Shown: positions 43,127 through 53,519, counted from the first letter of the stretch. The stretch: DNA of 64,000 nucleotides from a bacterium (GCA_019423565.1 JAHZBE010000005.1:54666-118665); one strand, 5' to 3'. Program-made: numbers and translations. Notes: generated from the letters alone by a model not told the origin.

Positions 43127-45187
43127 CTATTTATCTTCTGAGGATTCTTTATTAGTCTTTATTTCAAGTACTGCCTCATTTATAGCATCATCAATTGTTT
43201 TTACATCATCAAGTATCATACTATATCCTAAAGAGGCACCAAATTTATATGGTAAATTTTTAAATTCTTTATATAATCTTCTCATATAAGTAATTACTTT
43301 AGTTTCTTCATAACCTACCATATATATTAAAAATTCATCACCATTTGTTCTAACGATATCACTTTGTTCTAATTGGTTATTTATAAGTATATTAGCTGCC
43401 TTTCTAATAACCATATCTCCTTCTTCATGTCCATAAACATCATTAATATGTCCAACTTTGTTTATATTTATAACAATTATTGCTTGAGGATATATTTTAT
43501 TTGCTTGCCATTTAACATAATTTTCATTTAGATAATGTCTATTTTTAAGTGATGTTAAATGATCTACATATTTCATTTTATCTTCTTTTTTTATTTTGTT
43601 AGATACATTTTTATTTTTGAAATATATCACACTAAATACAATTACGATTATTAAACCTATAAAGAAATATATATAAGATAAATCTATTTTCTTGCTATCG
43701 TTATTAAATTTCAATAACGCTCTTGATTTATATAAATCTGTATTAATTGTTGATATATAATATTTAAAGAAACTTACAAATGCTTTATTCTTATTTGAAT
43801 TTAATAAAATGAAATTAAAATCTGTATCTAATTTTTGTTCATATATAACTTTATAATCATCTAATTTACTATTTTTATAATAATTATAAGTATTATAATC
43901 CAATATAACTATATCATCTTTACCTATTGAATTAAATAACGATGATGTCTTTTTATATGTTTTTACATTCATAGATAATTTGTTAGACATATAATTTGCA
44001 AGTTTATTATCAAGCATTACCACATTTTTATTTTTTAATGATGTAAGCGATGAAACTGTTGTTGTAACATTTTGATAACTTGTTAAAATAACTATTTTTT
44101 CATTATATGCTGAAAAACTATAATCAAAATTATTTGTCAAATTATCAAACTTATAATAGTTAAATGCAACATCTACCTTACCATCATTTAATGCTTTTGT
44201 TAAATCTTTTATAGAGTTATATTCTTTGACTTTAAATGTAACTCCTGAAATATTAGCAAAATCATCTAAAATTTCACTATTGTACCCAATAAATTCATCA
44301 TTAATTTTTGATTCATATGGAACATTTCTTACATATCCATAAACATAATCTTTACTTTTAAAATTAGCCTTTACTATTTCATCATACTCTTTTTTATCAA
44401 AATATAATGATGTCAATCTATCATTGTATGCCTTATAAAAATCATCTTTCATCCATCTAGTATAATACTTTTTAAAGATACTGTTTAAAACATTTTCTTC
44501 TCCATCTATTCTTAAAACATAATTTGTACATATATCTGTAATATTATACACAACACTAAAATTATTACTAAATATTTTATCAATATTAGTATTTTTTGGA
44601 ATTATTGCATATTTTATATCATTATTATTAAGCGCAGTAACTATTGCATCTACACTATTATAATTATTATAAATAACATCTTCATTATTTCCTAAATATT
44701 CTTTAATAATACTTAAATCTGATTCTAAAACTCCAACTATAGAATTATCTAAATCATCGAAATTTTTTATTTTGTTTGAGTCTTTACTTATCATTACATA
44801 GTTATCTTTATATATTAGTTTTTCATTATCAGCAAGTTCTTTTTTTTGATTTATTTCAAAAATATAACCTGTTTGCTTAGAATTTTTGTCTGTATTATAT
44901 GGGATTTTATTAAACTGAAGTCCCGTATCTTTATTGAAACTATCTAAAAAGTCAAAAAACACTCCATTTCCTTGGTAACCAAATATAGGTATATCATTAG
45001 CTATTGAAACATCAATTACAGTAGATTTATTTTTTTCAATCCATCTTTTTTCTAAAACAGAAAAAACTCCATTTGCATCATTATTACTTTTCATTCTGTA
45101 AAAAAATATTCCAGCAATTACAAGAACAATAAAAATTATAGATAATACTAATATCTTTTTAAAATTAATTTTATTTTTGTTTTTCAT
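43127..45187 (-). CDS. Two periplasmic-binding domains fused to a GGDEF domain
   Basis: The 686-aa protein has an N-terminal membrane helix (ILVLSIIFIVLVIAGIFFY). Two tandem SBP_bac_3-like domains follow (about residues 55-265 and 275-490, the second starting YGYVRNVPYESKIN). A second helix (YIYFFIGLIIVIVFSVIYF) leads to a cytoplasmic GGDEF domain of about 160 aa (VDHLTSLKNRHYLNE, EEGDMVIRKAANIL). The signature reads NGDEF instead of GGDEF. It should sense a small ligand and make or bind cyclic dinucleotide. Whether the cyclase is active is uncertain. Confidence 0.88.
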   Translation of the reverse strand: MKNKNKINFKKILVLSIIFIVLVIAGIFFYRMKSNNDANGVFSVLEKRWIEKNKSTVIDVSIANDIPIFGYQGNGVFFDFLDSFNKDTGLQFNKIPYNTDKNSKQTGYIFEINQKKELADNEKLIYKDNYVMISKDSNKIKNFDDLDNSIVGVLESDLSIIKEYLGNNEDVIYNNYNSVDAIVTALNNNDIKYAIIPKNTNIDKIFSNNFSVVYNITDICTNYVLRIDGEENVLNSIFKKYYTRWMKDDFYKAYNDRLTSLYFDKKEYDEIVKANFKSKDYVYGYVRNVPYESKINDEFIGYNSEILDDFANISGVTFKVKEYNSIKDLTKALNDGKVDVAFNYYKFDNLTNNFDYSFSAYNEKIVILTSYQNVTTTVSSLTSLKNKNVVMLDNKLANYMSNKLSMNVKTYKKTSSLFNSIGKDDIVILDYNTYNYYKNSKLDDYKVIYEQKLDTDFNFILLNSNKNKAFVSFFKYYISTINTDLYKSRALLKFNNDSKKIDLSYIYFFIGLIIVIVFSVIYFKNKNVSNKIKKEDKMKYVDHLTSLKNRHYLNENYVKWQANKIYPQAIIVININKVGHINDVYGHEEGDMVIRKAANILINNQLEQSDIVRTNGDEFLIYMVGYEETKVITYMRRLYKEFKNLPYKFGASLGYSMILDDVKTIDDAINEAVLEIKTNKESSEDK

Positions 45188-45196
45188 AAGTTACAC

Positions 45197-45706
45197 CTAC
45201 CAAACTATTTCTTTACTTTTCGAATTTTTATAACCCATTATTGGAAATTCTTTTACCGTTGTAGTTGTTGTTTTACCATTTTCATCAGTTACTTCCTTTT
45301 CAGTACCTTTTTCTGAATTCTTTGTTATTATAAATTGAATATCATAAAAGTTCTTTATATCATCTGAAAATTTTGATAACAAATTATTAGATACTTCTTT
45401 AGCATTATCTATAGAAGTATTTTCATCAACATCAAAAATTACGTTAATTATTTTTCCGTGAATATTTATTTTTTCATCAAGTACTTTTTCGTCTTTCTCT
45501 AGTGAATCCAATATTTCACTTTGTGTTTTTGTTTCAAAAGGAACTTTTTCTATTCCATTTAATCTATTTCCATATTTAGAACCACTATTTGGGAAAAATA
45601 TTCCCTTCATCAAAAATAAACATATTACAAGTATTATAATAAATATTATCATTACAATAGATTTTTTACTCTTCATTATTTTTTTTAGTTTTTGTTTCAT
45701 TTTCAC
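45197..45706 (-). CDS. Hypothetical membrane-anchored protein (169 aa)
   Basis: I do not recognise the family. It has a basic N-terminus, one membrane helix (IVMIIFIIILVICLFLMKGI) and a ~130-aa outer domain (INIHGKIINVIFDVDENTSI, YDIQFIITKNSEKGT). The domain ends with IMGYKNSKSKEIVW. It lies 9 bp upstream of the receptor-GGDEF gene on the same strand and may be a partner of it. Confidence 0.55.
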   Translation of the reverse strand: MKMKQKLKKIMKSKKSIVMIIFIIILVICLFLMKGIFFPNSGSKYGNRLNGIEKVPFETKTQSEILDSLEKDEKVLDEKINIHGKIINVIFDVDENTSIDNAKEVSNNLLSKFSDDIKNFYDIQFIITKNSEKGTEKEVTDENGKTTTTTVKEFPIMGYKNSKSKEIVW

Positions 45707-45763
45707 ACCTCTTTAGCATTCTTAATTATATCATATTTATTTTTATAGTCAATTGCGGTCTAA

Positions 45764-46102
45764 TTATGAAGTTTTATTTAAGCCATTACTGTTATTAAAT
45801 TTTTCCATCATACTATTTACTTCACTTTGAAGCATATCTAGATTTCTATTCCCAACATAATAAGCATTTTCTGGAATATCTCTTTTTATTTCATATTTTT
45901 TACCTGAATTCATAATTGAATCTAAGTTTATTATATTAGAACTACTAACTTCATTAACATCTGTGTTTTTCATATTTTCCTTTTTTTTATCTTTGTCTTT
46001 AAAATTATATTTTAAATCTTCAATATCTTTTTCAACTTTAATTAACCTTTTTTCATAATCATCCATACATGTTTTAAAAGATGGATTAGTTATTCCTGCC
46101 AT
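45764..46102 (-). CDS. Hypothetical coiled-coil protein (112 aa)
   Basis: I do not recognise this protein. The start at 46102 follows AAAGGAGGA by 5 nt; a longer reading would translate the ribosome site. The N-terminal half is a coiled coil (DDYEKRLIKVEKDIEDLKYN), the middle is Lys/Asn-rich and disordered, and the end contains ENAYYVGNRNLDMLQSEVN. It overlaps nothing and follows the DUF1292 gene closely. Confidence 0.55.
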   Translation of the reverse strand: MAGITNPSFKTCMDDYEKRLIKVEKDIEDLKYNFKDKDKKKENMKNTDVNEVSSSNIINLDSIMNSGKKYEIKRDIPENAYYVGNRNLDMLQSEVNSMMEKFNNSNGLNKTS

Positions 46103-46115
46103 TTTAATTCCTCCT

Positions 46116-46370
46116 TTAATCATTTAATGCTTGATCTATAATTGCATTTCTAACAAGTTCCCACTCGTGTTCATCAGTTATAGCATCAAAAATATATCCG
46201 CCATTTTCTTCCCTAAGTCTTGACACATATGTTCTTATATTATCACCATTTTTCTCGTTAAAAGTATAAACTATGTAATCATTATTATTATCTTTTAGGG
46301 TAAATGAAGTTATTACATCGGCCTGTATTTGTTGACCACGTGAATTTGTAATTAACACCTTTCCATTCAT
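46116..46370 (-). CDS. DUF1292 (YrzB-like) protein
   Basis: The ~84-aa acidic protein has the DUF1292 pattern: a beta-rich core TSFTLKDNNNDYIVYTFNEK and a C-terminal DEHEWELVRNAIIDQAL. Its role is unknown; in many Firmicutes the gene sits beside ruvX or mutS2. The start at 46370 follows GGAGGG; a longer upstream reading is probably not translated. Confidence 0.75.
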   Translation of the reverse strand: MNGKVLITNSRGQQIQADVITSFTLKDNNNDYIVYTFNEKNGDNIRTYVSRLREENGGYIFDAITDEHEWELVRNAIIDQALND

Positions 46371-46462
46371 TTTTGTCCCTCCATATTCTATTATTAAAAT
46401 TATATCATTAATCAAAGTTAAATACAATAAAAACTGTTCGATTTATATACTTTAACATAAAG

Positions 46463-46488
46463 AAAAAGTGTAAAAAATTACACTTTTA
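46463..46488 (-). terminator. Terminator after ligA
   Basis: AAAAGTGTAA and TTACACTTTT pair next to the ligA stop, followed by TTTC on the minus strand. Confidence 0.75.
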
Positions 46489-48459
46489 AAGCATATTATT
46501 ATATTCTTCTTCTGTTAATACCCTTATTCCAAGTTCATTTGCCTTAGTAAGTTTACTTCCTGCTTTTTCTCCAGCAATAACATAATCTGTTTTTTTAGTA
46601 ACAGAACCTGTAACATTACCTCCAAGGCCTTCAATTTCCTCTTTTATTTCATCTCTTGGTCTTGATAATGTTCCTGTTATTACAAATGTTTTACCATTTA
46701 TATTTTCATTACTTGTATTTACTTCTTCACCTAAATATCTCATATTTAGATTTAAATCTTTTAATCTATTTATTAGATTTATATTCTTTTCATCACTAAA
46801 ATAATCTACTATAGATTTAGCAATAACATCACCAATATCATTAATTGATTTTAATTCATCAAAATCTGCTTTTATTAAATTATCCATAGTTTTATAATAT
46901 TTTGATAATATTTTTGCAGTCTTTTTTCCTACATATCTAATTCCTAAACCAAACAATAATCTTTCTAAAGAATTTTTCTTACTATTACTAGCAGATTCTA
47001 ATAACTTTGATATACTTTTTTCTCCAAATCCTTCTAATAGCATAAGTTCATCTTTATATTTATCAAGTGTATAAAAATCATCTATATTTTTTAAATAACC
47101 TAGGTTATAAAAATCTTCTACTATGCTTTCTCCAAACCCTTCAATATACATTGCATCTCTTGATGAAAAATGAATTAAACTTTCTATTTTTCTAGATGGA
47201 CAATGTTCATTTTTGCAATAGTGATTAGCATCTTTTCTAACTAATACAGAATTACACATTGGACAGTTTTCAATCATTTTAAATGGAACACTATCTTCTT
47301 TTCTTCTATCTAATTTTACTTCTACTACTTCAGGAATAACATCTCCTGCTTTTCTAATAGAAATAGTATCTCCTACTCTAACATCTTTATCTATGCAGTA
47401 ATCACTATTATGAAGTGTTGCTTTTGATACTAAGGAACCTGATACATGTACTGGTGAAAAAATGGCATTAGGTGTTATTTTACCTGTTCTACCTACTGTA
47501 AATTTTATTTCTTTTAAAGTTGTTAAAACTTCTTTAGCAGGAAATTTATATGCGATTCCCCATCTTGGTACTCTTGATGTAAATCCTAATCTTTTTTCAT
47601 CTTCAAGATTATCAACTTTAAGTACAACACCATCTATTTCAAATGGAAGATTATCTCTTTTTTCAGACAGTGAATCAATATAATTTGTTATATCTTTAAC
47701 ATTTTTTGCATATCCATTTAATTTATAATTAGTTACAAATCCTAATTTTCTTAAAAATTCTAATGATTCTTTTTGAGTCTTTATGCCATAATCTTCTGGA
47801 TTTGGTATAAAGTAAGCCATAAAATCTAGATTTCTTTTAGCTGCTACTTTACTATCTAATTGTCTTATAGATCCTGCAGCTGCATTTCTTGGATTAGCAA
47901 ATTCTTTTTCTCCATTTTTAACTTTTTCTCTATTTGCTTCTAAAAATGATTTCTTACTCATATAGATTTCACCACGAACTTCTATATCAATATCTTCTGT
48001 TAATCTAAGTGGTACAGATTTAATAGTTTTAATATTAGTTGTTATATCTTCACCTGTAACTCCATCACCTCTAGTTGCACCTCTTACAAGTACTCCTTTT
48101 TTATATATTAATGAACCTGATAATCCATCCATTTTAGGTTCTAATGTATAGTGTGCAGTACTTACTACTTTTTTTATTCTTTCATCAAATAAAATTATTT
48201 CTTCTTCATTAAATATATCATCAAAAGAAAGCATTGGATGATCATGAGTTACTTTTTCAAATTTATCTAAAACAGCTCCTCCAACTCTATTTGTTGGGGA
48301 ATCTTCTCTTTTTAGTTCAGGATACTTTTCCTCTATTGATAAAAGTTCATTATAATAATCATCATATTCTTGGTCTGTTATTGTAGGATTATCTAAAACA
48401 TAATATTCATAACTAGCTTTATTTATATAATCAATTAATTCATCCATTCTTTCTTTCAT
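46486..48459 (-). CDS. ligA: NAD+-dependent DNA ligase
   Basis: The ~657-aa protein has the adenylation Lys in LEPKMDGLSG (about residue 105), the OB fold, a four-Cys zinc finger (CPMCNSVLVRK...C), helix-hairpin-helix repeats and a C-terminal BRCT domain (GKTFVITGTLSRPRDE). It seals nicks using NAD+. The ATG at 48459 follows GAGGTG by 7 nt; 17 extra upstream codons are open but lack a better site. It follows the nucleotidyltransferase gene by 13 bp. Confidence 0.96.
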   Translation of the reverse strand: MKERMDELIDYINKASYEYYVLDNPTITDQEYDDYYNELLSIEEKYPELKREDSPTNRVGGAVLDKFEKVTHDHPMLSFDDIFNEEEIILFDERIKKVVSTAHYTLEPKMDGLSGSLIYKKGVLVRGATRGDGVTGEDITTNIKTIKSVPLRLTEDIDIEVRGEIYMSKKSFLEANREKVKNGEKEFANPRNAAAGSIRQLDSKVAAKRNLDFMAYFIPNPEDYGIKTQKESLEFLRKLGFVTNYKLNGYAKNVKDITNYIDSLSEKRDNLPFEIDGVVLKVDNLEDEKRLGFTSRVPRWGIAYKFPAKEVLTTLKEIKFTVGRTGKITPNAIFSPVHVSGSLVSKATLHNSDYCIDKDVRVGDTISIRKAGDVIPEVVEVKLDRRKEDSVPFKMIENCPMCNSVLVRKDANHYCKNEHCPSRKIESLIHFSSRDAMYIEGFGESIVEDFYNLGYLKNIDDFYTLDKYKDELMLLEGFGEKSISKLLESASNSKKNSLERLLFGLGIRYVGKKTAKILSKYYKTMDNLIKADFDELKSINDIGDVIAKSIVDYFSDEKNINLINRLKDLNLNMRYLGEEVNTSNENINGKTFVITGTLSRPRDEIKEEIEGLGGNVTGSVTKKTDYVIAGEKAGSKLTKANELGIRVLTEEEYNNML

Positions 48460-48472
48460 ATGTTTCACCTCA

Positions 48473-49381
48473 TTATTTCCATAATTTATTTGGATATTCA
48501 TTTGCTTCAACTAATTTTTTTATAGACTCTACTACTTTTTCTTTGTCTTCTTTATATGTTACACCTATCCATTTAGCAGTAGTTGGTAATACTTTTGTAG
48601 AAACAATTCCTTTAATAGTTAATTTTTCAACTACATCTGGAATTAAATATTCTCCTGTTAATAAATCATCTTTATTTTCTTCAAAAAATCTAGGGAATCC
48701 TTCTTCTATATATTTAAATATTGATGGTGTAAAACAAAGCATATTCATTGAAACAAATGTATCTTCAGTAACTTCAAATGAATCTTTGCCGTTTAATGGT
48801 TTAGCAATTATTTTACCATCTATTTTTTCTACGCTACTTTCTATTAATTCAGTTAAGTTACCATTTTCTAAATTACATACTCCTCTTTTAACTGCTCCAT
48901 TTTCTGTTAATGTATTAGATACTTTATAACCAACTAAACAATAACTATTATCATTATCTACATTTTTTAAGAAATTACTCGCAACTTTATATGCATCTTT
49001 ACCATAAAAATCATCTGCATTTATAATTGCGAATGGTTCATGTATATTATCTTTAGCACAATAAATCGCATGTGCTGTTCCAAGTGGTTTTACTCTATCT
49101 TTTGGTACAGAATATCCATCTGGTACATTATTTATATCTTGAAATACATATTCGGTTTTAATTTTATCTTCTACTCTTTTACCAATTGTTTCTTTAAATA
49201 TATCATAATTTTCTTCTTTTATAATAAATACAACTTTATTAAATCCTGCATTTATCGCATCATATATAGAGTAATCTATTAAAAATTCTCCATTTGGACC
49301 CATAGGTTCTATTTGTTTTAATCCTCCAAAACGGCTACCCATACCCGCAGCCATTATTAATAATGTTAAATCTTTATTCAT
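48473..49381 (-). CDS. Sugar-phosphate nucleotidyltransferase family protein
   Basis: The 302-aa protein opens with the nucleotide-binding loop LLIMAAGMGSRFGGLKQIEP and has FAIINADDFYG (metal-binding DD, about residue 107) and GTAHAIYCA. It is of GT-A nucleotidyltransferase fold, like UTP-glucose-1-phosphate uridylyltransferases, and probably makes an NDP-sugar for wall or surface glycans. The sugar is not predictable from sequence. Confidence 0.85.
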   Translation of the reverse strand: MNKDLTLLIMAAGMGSRFGGLKQIEPMGPNGEFLIDYSIYDAINAGFNKVVFIIKEENYDIFKETIGKRVEDKIKTEYVFQDINNVPDGYSVPKDRVKPLGTAHAIYCAKDNIHEPFAIINADDFYGKDAYKVASNFLKNVDNDNSYCLVGYKVSNTLTENGAVKRGVCNLENGNLTELIESSVEKIDGKIIAKPLNGKDSFEVTEDTFVSMNMLCFTPSIFKYIEEGFPRFFEENKDDLLTGEYLIPDVVEKLTIKGIVSTKVLPTTAKWIGVTYKEDKEKVVESIKKLVEANEYPNKLWK

Positions 49382-49392
49382 TTTGTTTCTCC

Positions 49393-51492
49393 TTACATTT
49401 TGTGTATACTTTTGTGATTTTTCATTAATTTTTTTAATCCATCTCTTTTAAATGATATGGTTGCGATAGAACCATCTATTGTTACTACAACACCAAAACC
49501 ATATTTATCATGATTAACCATATCACCAGGATGTAAATCATTATCTTCATTCATCATTTTATTTTTATCTATTTTAGGTTTAAATACATTAATATCTTCT
49601 TTTTTACCAATTGTTTCAATATATTCATCACTTATTTCATTTATAAATCTACTTGGAACATTACTTGAAACTTTACCATATAAAATTCTACTTCTAGCAT
49701 TTATTAAATATAGTTTCTTTTTTGCTCTTGTTATTGCAACATAGCAAAGTCTTCTTTCTTCTTCTAGTTCATCATTTGATTCTAGTGAATTACTATGTGG
49801 GAATAATCCTTCTTCTACTCCAACTATGAATACATAATCATATTCAAGACCTTTAACCGCATGCATTGTCATAAGTGTTACTTTATCTTCATTATCATTT
49901 TTTTGTTCACTTACGTCACTTACAAGTGCAAGTTTATCCAGTAATTCCTCTAATGATACTATACCTTCATTTATTTCCATTGCTTTTGCGATTGACTTAA
50001 ATTCCTCTAGGTTTTCAAGTCTTATATCTGCCTCTATTGATTTTTCATCTTCTAAAGATTTTTTCATACCTGATTTATCAAGTACCATATCAATTAATTC
50101 AGTAAGAGTTAAATGACTTTCTTCTTTTTTTATTTCTTCAATCATATTTTTAAACTCTAATTCTTTTCCTGAATCTATAACTTCATATAATGATTTATCA
50201 AGTACATTTGACTTAATTGCTAAATTTTCTATTGCTTTATTTCCAATACCTCTTTTTGGATAGTTAATAACTCTTAAAAGAGATACATCATCTTTATTAT
50301 TATATATTAATTTTAAATATGCGATTAAATCCTTTATTTCTTTTCTATTATAGAATGCATAAGAACCAACTATATTATAAGAAATATTACTTGTTAAAAA
50401 TGCTTCTTCAACTGTTCTTGATTGTGCATTTGCTCTATATAAAACACATATATCTTTAGGATTAACTCCTTTTTCAATTAATTTCTTTATTTCATTTACA
50501 ACATAATTTGATTCATCTTTTTCATCAAATGCTTTGTAATATGTAATCTTACTTCCTTCTTCGTTTTGAGTCCATAAGTTTTTTTCTTTTCTAACTTTAT
50601 TATTTTTAATGACATTATTCGCAGCATTTAATATTGTTTTTGTTGATCTATAATTTTCTTCAAGTAATACGACTTTAGCATCTTTATAATCTTTTTCAAA
50701 ATTTAAAATATTTTTATAGTTTGCGCCACGCCATGTAAATATTGCTTGGTCAGCATCACCTACTACAGTAATATTTTTGTATTTTGCACTTATCATTTTT
50801 GATAATATATATTGTGGTTCATTTGTATCCTGGTATTCATCTATAAATACATATTTATATTTTTCTTGATATTTTTGAAGAACTCCAGGATTATTATTAA
50901 ATAACTTTAATGGCAAAATTAGTAAATCATCAAAATCCACTGCATTATTTATTTTTAAACTTTTTTCATATTTTCTATATACTTCTAAAGCAATTTCATC
51001 GAAGTCTGTATTTACATATAAAGAATATTTTTCTGGATCAATTATTTCGTTTTTATTATTTGAAATTACATTCTTTATTGCCTTTGGATTATATTTATTC
51101 GCATCAATATTTAATTCTTTCATTATTTTTTTAATTATTGATAATGAATCATCTGAATCAAGTATTGTAAAATTCTTTTCATAACCTAATAATTCACAAT
51201 TTTCTTTTAATATTTTTAAACCAAAAGAGTGAAATGTTGATATTTGGATATAAAATGCGCTATTTCCTTCCAATCTAAAAATTCTCTCTTTCATCTCTTT
51301 AGCTGCCTTATTAGTAAATGTTATAGCGAGAATATTATTTGGATCAATATTTTTTTCTTCTATTAAGTACGCTACTTTTGTTGTTAGAACCTTTGTTTTA
51401 CCTGAACCTGCGCCCGCAAGTATAAGCATTGGCCCATCTGTATTTACAACTGCTTCTTTTTGTCTATCATTTAAACTATCTACTAGGTTCAT
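49393..51492 (-). CDS. pcrA: UvrD/PcrA-type DNA helicase
   Basis: The 699-aa superfamily 1A helicase has motif I LAGAGSGKTKVLT (about residue 25), motif II FIDEYQDTN (about residue 213), motif III VGDADQAIFTWRGA and motif VI EEERRLCYVAITRAK. A C-terminal Tudor-like segment carries HPGDMVNHDKYGFGVV. It unwinds DNA in repair and plasmid rolling-circle replication. I start at 51492, 8 nt after AAGGAG. It is upstream of the ltaS-ligA run on the same strand. Confidence 0.95.
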   Translation of the reverse strand: MNLVDSLNDRQKEAVVNTDGPMLILAGAGSGKTKVLTTKVAYLIEEKNIDPNNILAITFTNKAAKEMKERIFRLEGNSAFYIQISTFHSFGLKILKENCELLGYEKNFTILDSDDSLSIIKKIMKELNIDANKYNPKAIKNVISNNKNEIIDPEKYSLYVNTDFDEIALEVYRKYEKSLKINNAVDFDDLLILPLKLFNNNPGVLQKYQEKYKYVFIDEYQDTNEPQYILSKMISAKYKNITVVGDADQAIFTWRGANYKNILNFEKDYKDAKVVLLEENYRSTKTILNAANNVIKNNKVRKEKNLWTQNEEGSKITYYKAFDEKDESNYVVNEIKKLIEKGVNPKDICVLYRANAQSRTVEEAFLTSNISYNIVGSYAFYNRKEIKDLIAYLKLIYNNKDDVSLLRVINYPKRGIGNKAIENLAIKSNVLDKSLYEVIDSGKELEFKNMIEEIKKEESHLTLTELIDMVLDKSGMKKSLEDEKSIEADIRLENLEEFKSIAKAMEINEGIVSLEELLDKLALVSDVSEQKNDNEDKVTLMTMHAVKGLEYDYVFIVGVEEGLFPHSNSLESNDELEEERRLCYVAITRAKKKLYLINARSRILYGKVSSNVPSRFINEISDEYIETIGKKEDINVFKPKIDKNKMMNEDNDLHPGDMVNHDKYGFGVVVTIDGSIATISFKRDGLKKLMKNHKSIHKM

Positions 51493-51560
51493 TCTATCAC
51501 TCTCCTTATCTATTTTATCATACATTTTTACCTTTTCATACGAACATTAACTAAAAATCC

Positions 51561-51592
51561 AAAAAAATCTCTATTTCTTAGAGATTTTTTCT
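51561..51592 (-). terminator. Terminator after the ABC permease gene
   Basis: AAAAAATCTCT and AGAGATTTTTT pair over the permease stop codon, with T runs on both sides. It separates the transporter genes from pcrA. Confidence 0.75.
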
Positions 51593-52359
51593 ATATAACT
51601 AATTATGCAATAAAGCATTACAGTAAGTATTACTAAAAGTACTACACCCATTATTACATAATTCATATTAAACACTTGAGATCCATACATTATTAAATAA
51701 CCTATTCCTTCTTTTGATACTAAAAGTTCTCCCATTATTACACCTACAAAACACATACTTACATTTATTTTAAATGATTCTATAATTTTTAAATAATTAT
51801 CTCTTAGTACTACATAAGTAAATACTTTTAATTTATTTCCACCCATAGATTTTATTATTTTTATTTTATTTTCATCAGTACTTTTAAATGCATTATAAAT
51901 ATTAATTATACTTATAATTGCGGATATTAAAAGTGACATAATTATAATTGATTTAGTGTTAGCGCCTGCCCAAATTATAATAAGAGGTCCAAGTGCTACT
52001 TTTGGTAAACTATTTAATATAGTTAAAAATGGTTCAAATACTCTTGCTAAAAACTTATTAAACCAAAGTATACTTGCGACTAATAGACCAATAACATTAC
52101 CAAGTATAAAACTTATAATAATTTCATATACCGTTGTAAATATATGGTTCCAAAAATTATTTGCTTTTATAAGATCTACTATAGAAGTAAATACTTTTTT
52201 TGGACTTGATACTAAAAATGTATCAACCATATTTTTATCAGCCATTATTTGCCAAAAAACAATAAATATAACAACAATTAATATTTGAGTTAAAAGAACT
52301 AGAATATTATTCCTTTTTATTCTTTTTAAATATTTTTTATATTCTTCACTTTTCATCAT
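51571..52359 (-). CDS. ABC transporter permease (SsuC/TauC/ThiX type)
   Basis: The ~262-aa membrane protein has about six helices and the EAA-type loop KVFTYVVLRDNYLKIIESFK (about residues 185-205), typical of nitrate/sulfonate/taurine/pyrimidine importers. It overlaps the ATPase gene. The start at 52359 is the better-spaced of several in-frame ATGs near 52356-52383. The matching binding protein is broken by the mobile element upstream, so the transporter is probably inactive in this configuration. Confidence 0.9.
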   Translation of the reverse strand: MMKSEEYKKYLKRIKRNNILVLLTQILIVVIFIVFWQIMADKNMVDTFLVSSPKKVFTSIVDLIKANNFWNHIFTTVYEIIISFILGNVIGLLVASILWFNKFLARVFEPFLTILNSLPKVALGPLIIIWAGANTKSIIIMSLLISAIISIINIYNAFKSTDENKIKIIKSMGGNKLKVFTYVVLRDNYLKIIESFKINVSMCFVGVIMGELLVSKEGIGYLIMYGSQVFNMNYVIMGVVLLVILTVMLYCIISYIEKISKK

Positions 52360-53095
52360 TAAGATCTTCCCAAATTTTTTCATAATATTCCATAAATTCT
52401 TTTGAACTTCTACTCTTTATTGGATTAGTTCTATCAAAATCATAATCAATGTTATAAGTTTTCTTTATTGTTGATGGTCTTTTACTCATTACAATAATTT
52501 TATTACACATACTTATTGCTTCTGATATATCATGAGTAACTATAATTAATGTCTTTTTTTCATTCTTAATTATATTACAAACATCATTTGAAACTGATAT
52601 TCTTGTTTGATAATCAAGTGCTGAAAATGGTTCATCTAATAAAAGTAAATCTGGTTTTAATGCAAGGGTTCTAATAAGTGCGACTCTTTGTCTCATTCCA
52701 CCTGATAAATCTTTTGGGTAATTATTTAAAAAATCTTTTAGTCCATATGTTGTAAGTAAATTCTTTACATTTTCCATATTTTCTTTTGTACATGTTTTAT
52801 TTATTTTTAAACCTATTAAGCAATTTTCATATATTGTAAGCCAAGGAAATAAACAATCATCTTGAAGCATATAACCTATTTTTAAGTTATCTTTCTTTTC
52901 AATACTTCCTTTTGTAATACTTTCAAGTCCTCCAATTATGGATAATAGTGTTGATTTACCACATCCAGAAGGTCCTACAATACCTAAAAAATCACCTTCA
53001 TTTATTTCTATATTTACATTTTTTAATGCTTCTATTTCCATCTTTTTAGTATTGTAATTTTTATATAAATTACTTATTTTTAGTATTTTACTCAT
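52346..53095 (-). CDS. ABC transporter ATP-binding protein (SsuB/TauB/ThiZ type)
   Basis: The 249-aa ATPase has Walker A GPSGCGKST (residues 40-48), a Q-loop (MLQDDCLFPW), the signature LSGGMRQRV (about residue 130), Walker B LLLLDEPFSALD and the switch His in IVTHDISEA. It should energise the neighbouring permease. It follows the fragment of the binding-protein gene by 2 bp, so the original operon order was binding protein, ATPase, permease, all from a promoter now 7 kb away. Confidence 0.93.
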   Translation of the reverse strand: MSKILKISNLYKNYNTKKMEIEALKNVNIEINEGDFLGIVGPSGCGKSTLLSIIGGLESITKGSIEKKDNLKIGYMLQDDCLFPWLTIYENCLIGLKINKTCTKENMENVKNLLTTYGLKDFLNNYPKDLSGGMRQRVALIRTLALKPDLLLLDEPFSALDYQTRISVSNDVCNIIKNEKKTLIIVTHDISEAISMCNKIIVMSKRPSTIKKTYNIDYDFDRTNPIKSRSSKEFMEYYEKIWEDLNDEK

Positions 53096-53097
53096 TT

Positions 53098-53519
53098 CTA
53101 CTCACTTTTTGAAAACGAAGTATCTACTAAATCTTTATATGGAACTTTAGTTTTTAGTTCTCCAGCTTCAATCATTATGTCTTGTAAATGATCAAATGAT
53201 TCTTCTGTAAAGTATGTATTTTTCATCCATGCATCATTATCTTTATATCTTTTTATCATTTTAGATAATTCATTTATAGTTAAATCTGGAAACTGATTTA
53301 CTATTACTTTCGCAACTGTTTCTTCATCATTATTCCATACAAAGTCAAGACCTTTGTTTATTGCATTAGTAAATTTTTGAATAGTATCTTTATTTTCACT
53401 AATATAACTTTTTCTTGCATTATATGCTGTATAAGGTACTGATCCACCATATTCACCAATGTAACCTACTACATATCCATATCCTTTTTGTTCTACTTGT
53501 GTAGCACTAGGTTCTCTTA
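53098..53519 (-). pseudogene. C-terminal fragment of a solute-binding protein gene
   Basis: The frame LREPSATQVEQKGYGYVVG to DTSFSKSE encodes the last 140 residues of an NMT1/THI5-like solute-binding protein and has no start codon. It is the far side of the gene split by the mobile element. Joined to the fragment ending at 60018 it forms one 338-codon gene including the stop, with LFELSVREPSATQ across the junction. Such proteins bind thiamine precursors, sulfonates or nitrate; the ligand here is unknown. Confidence 0.88.
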
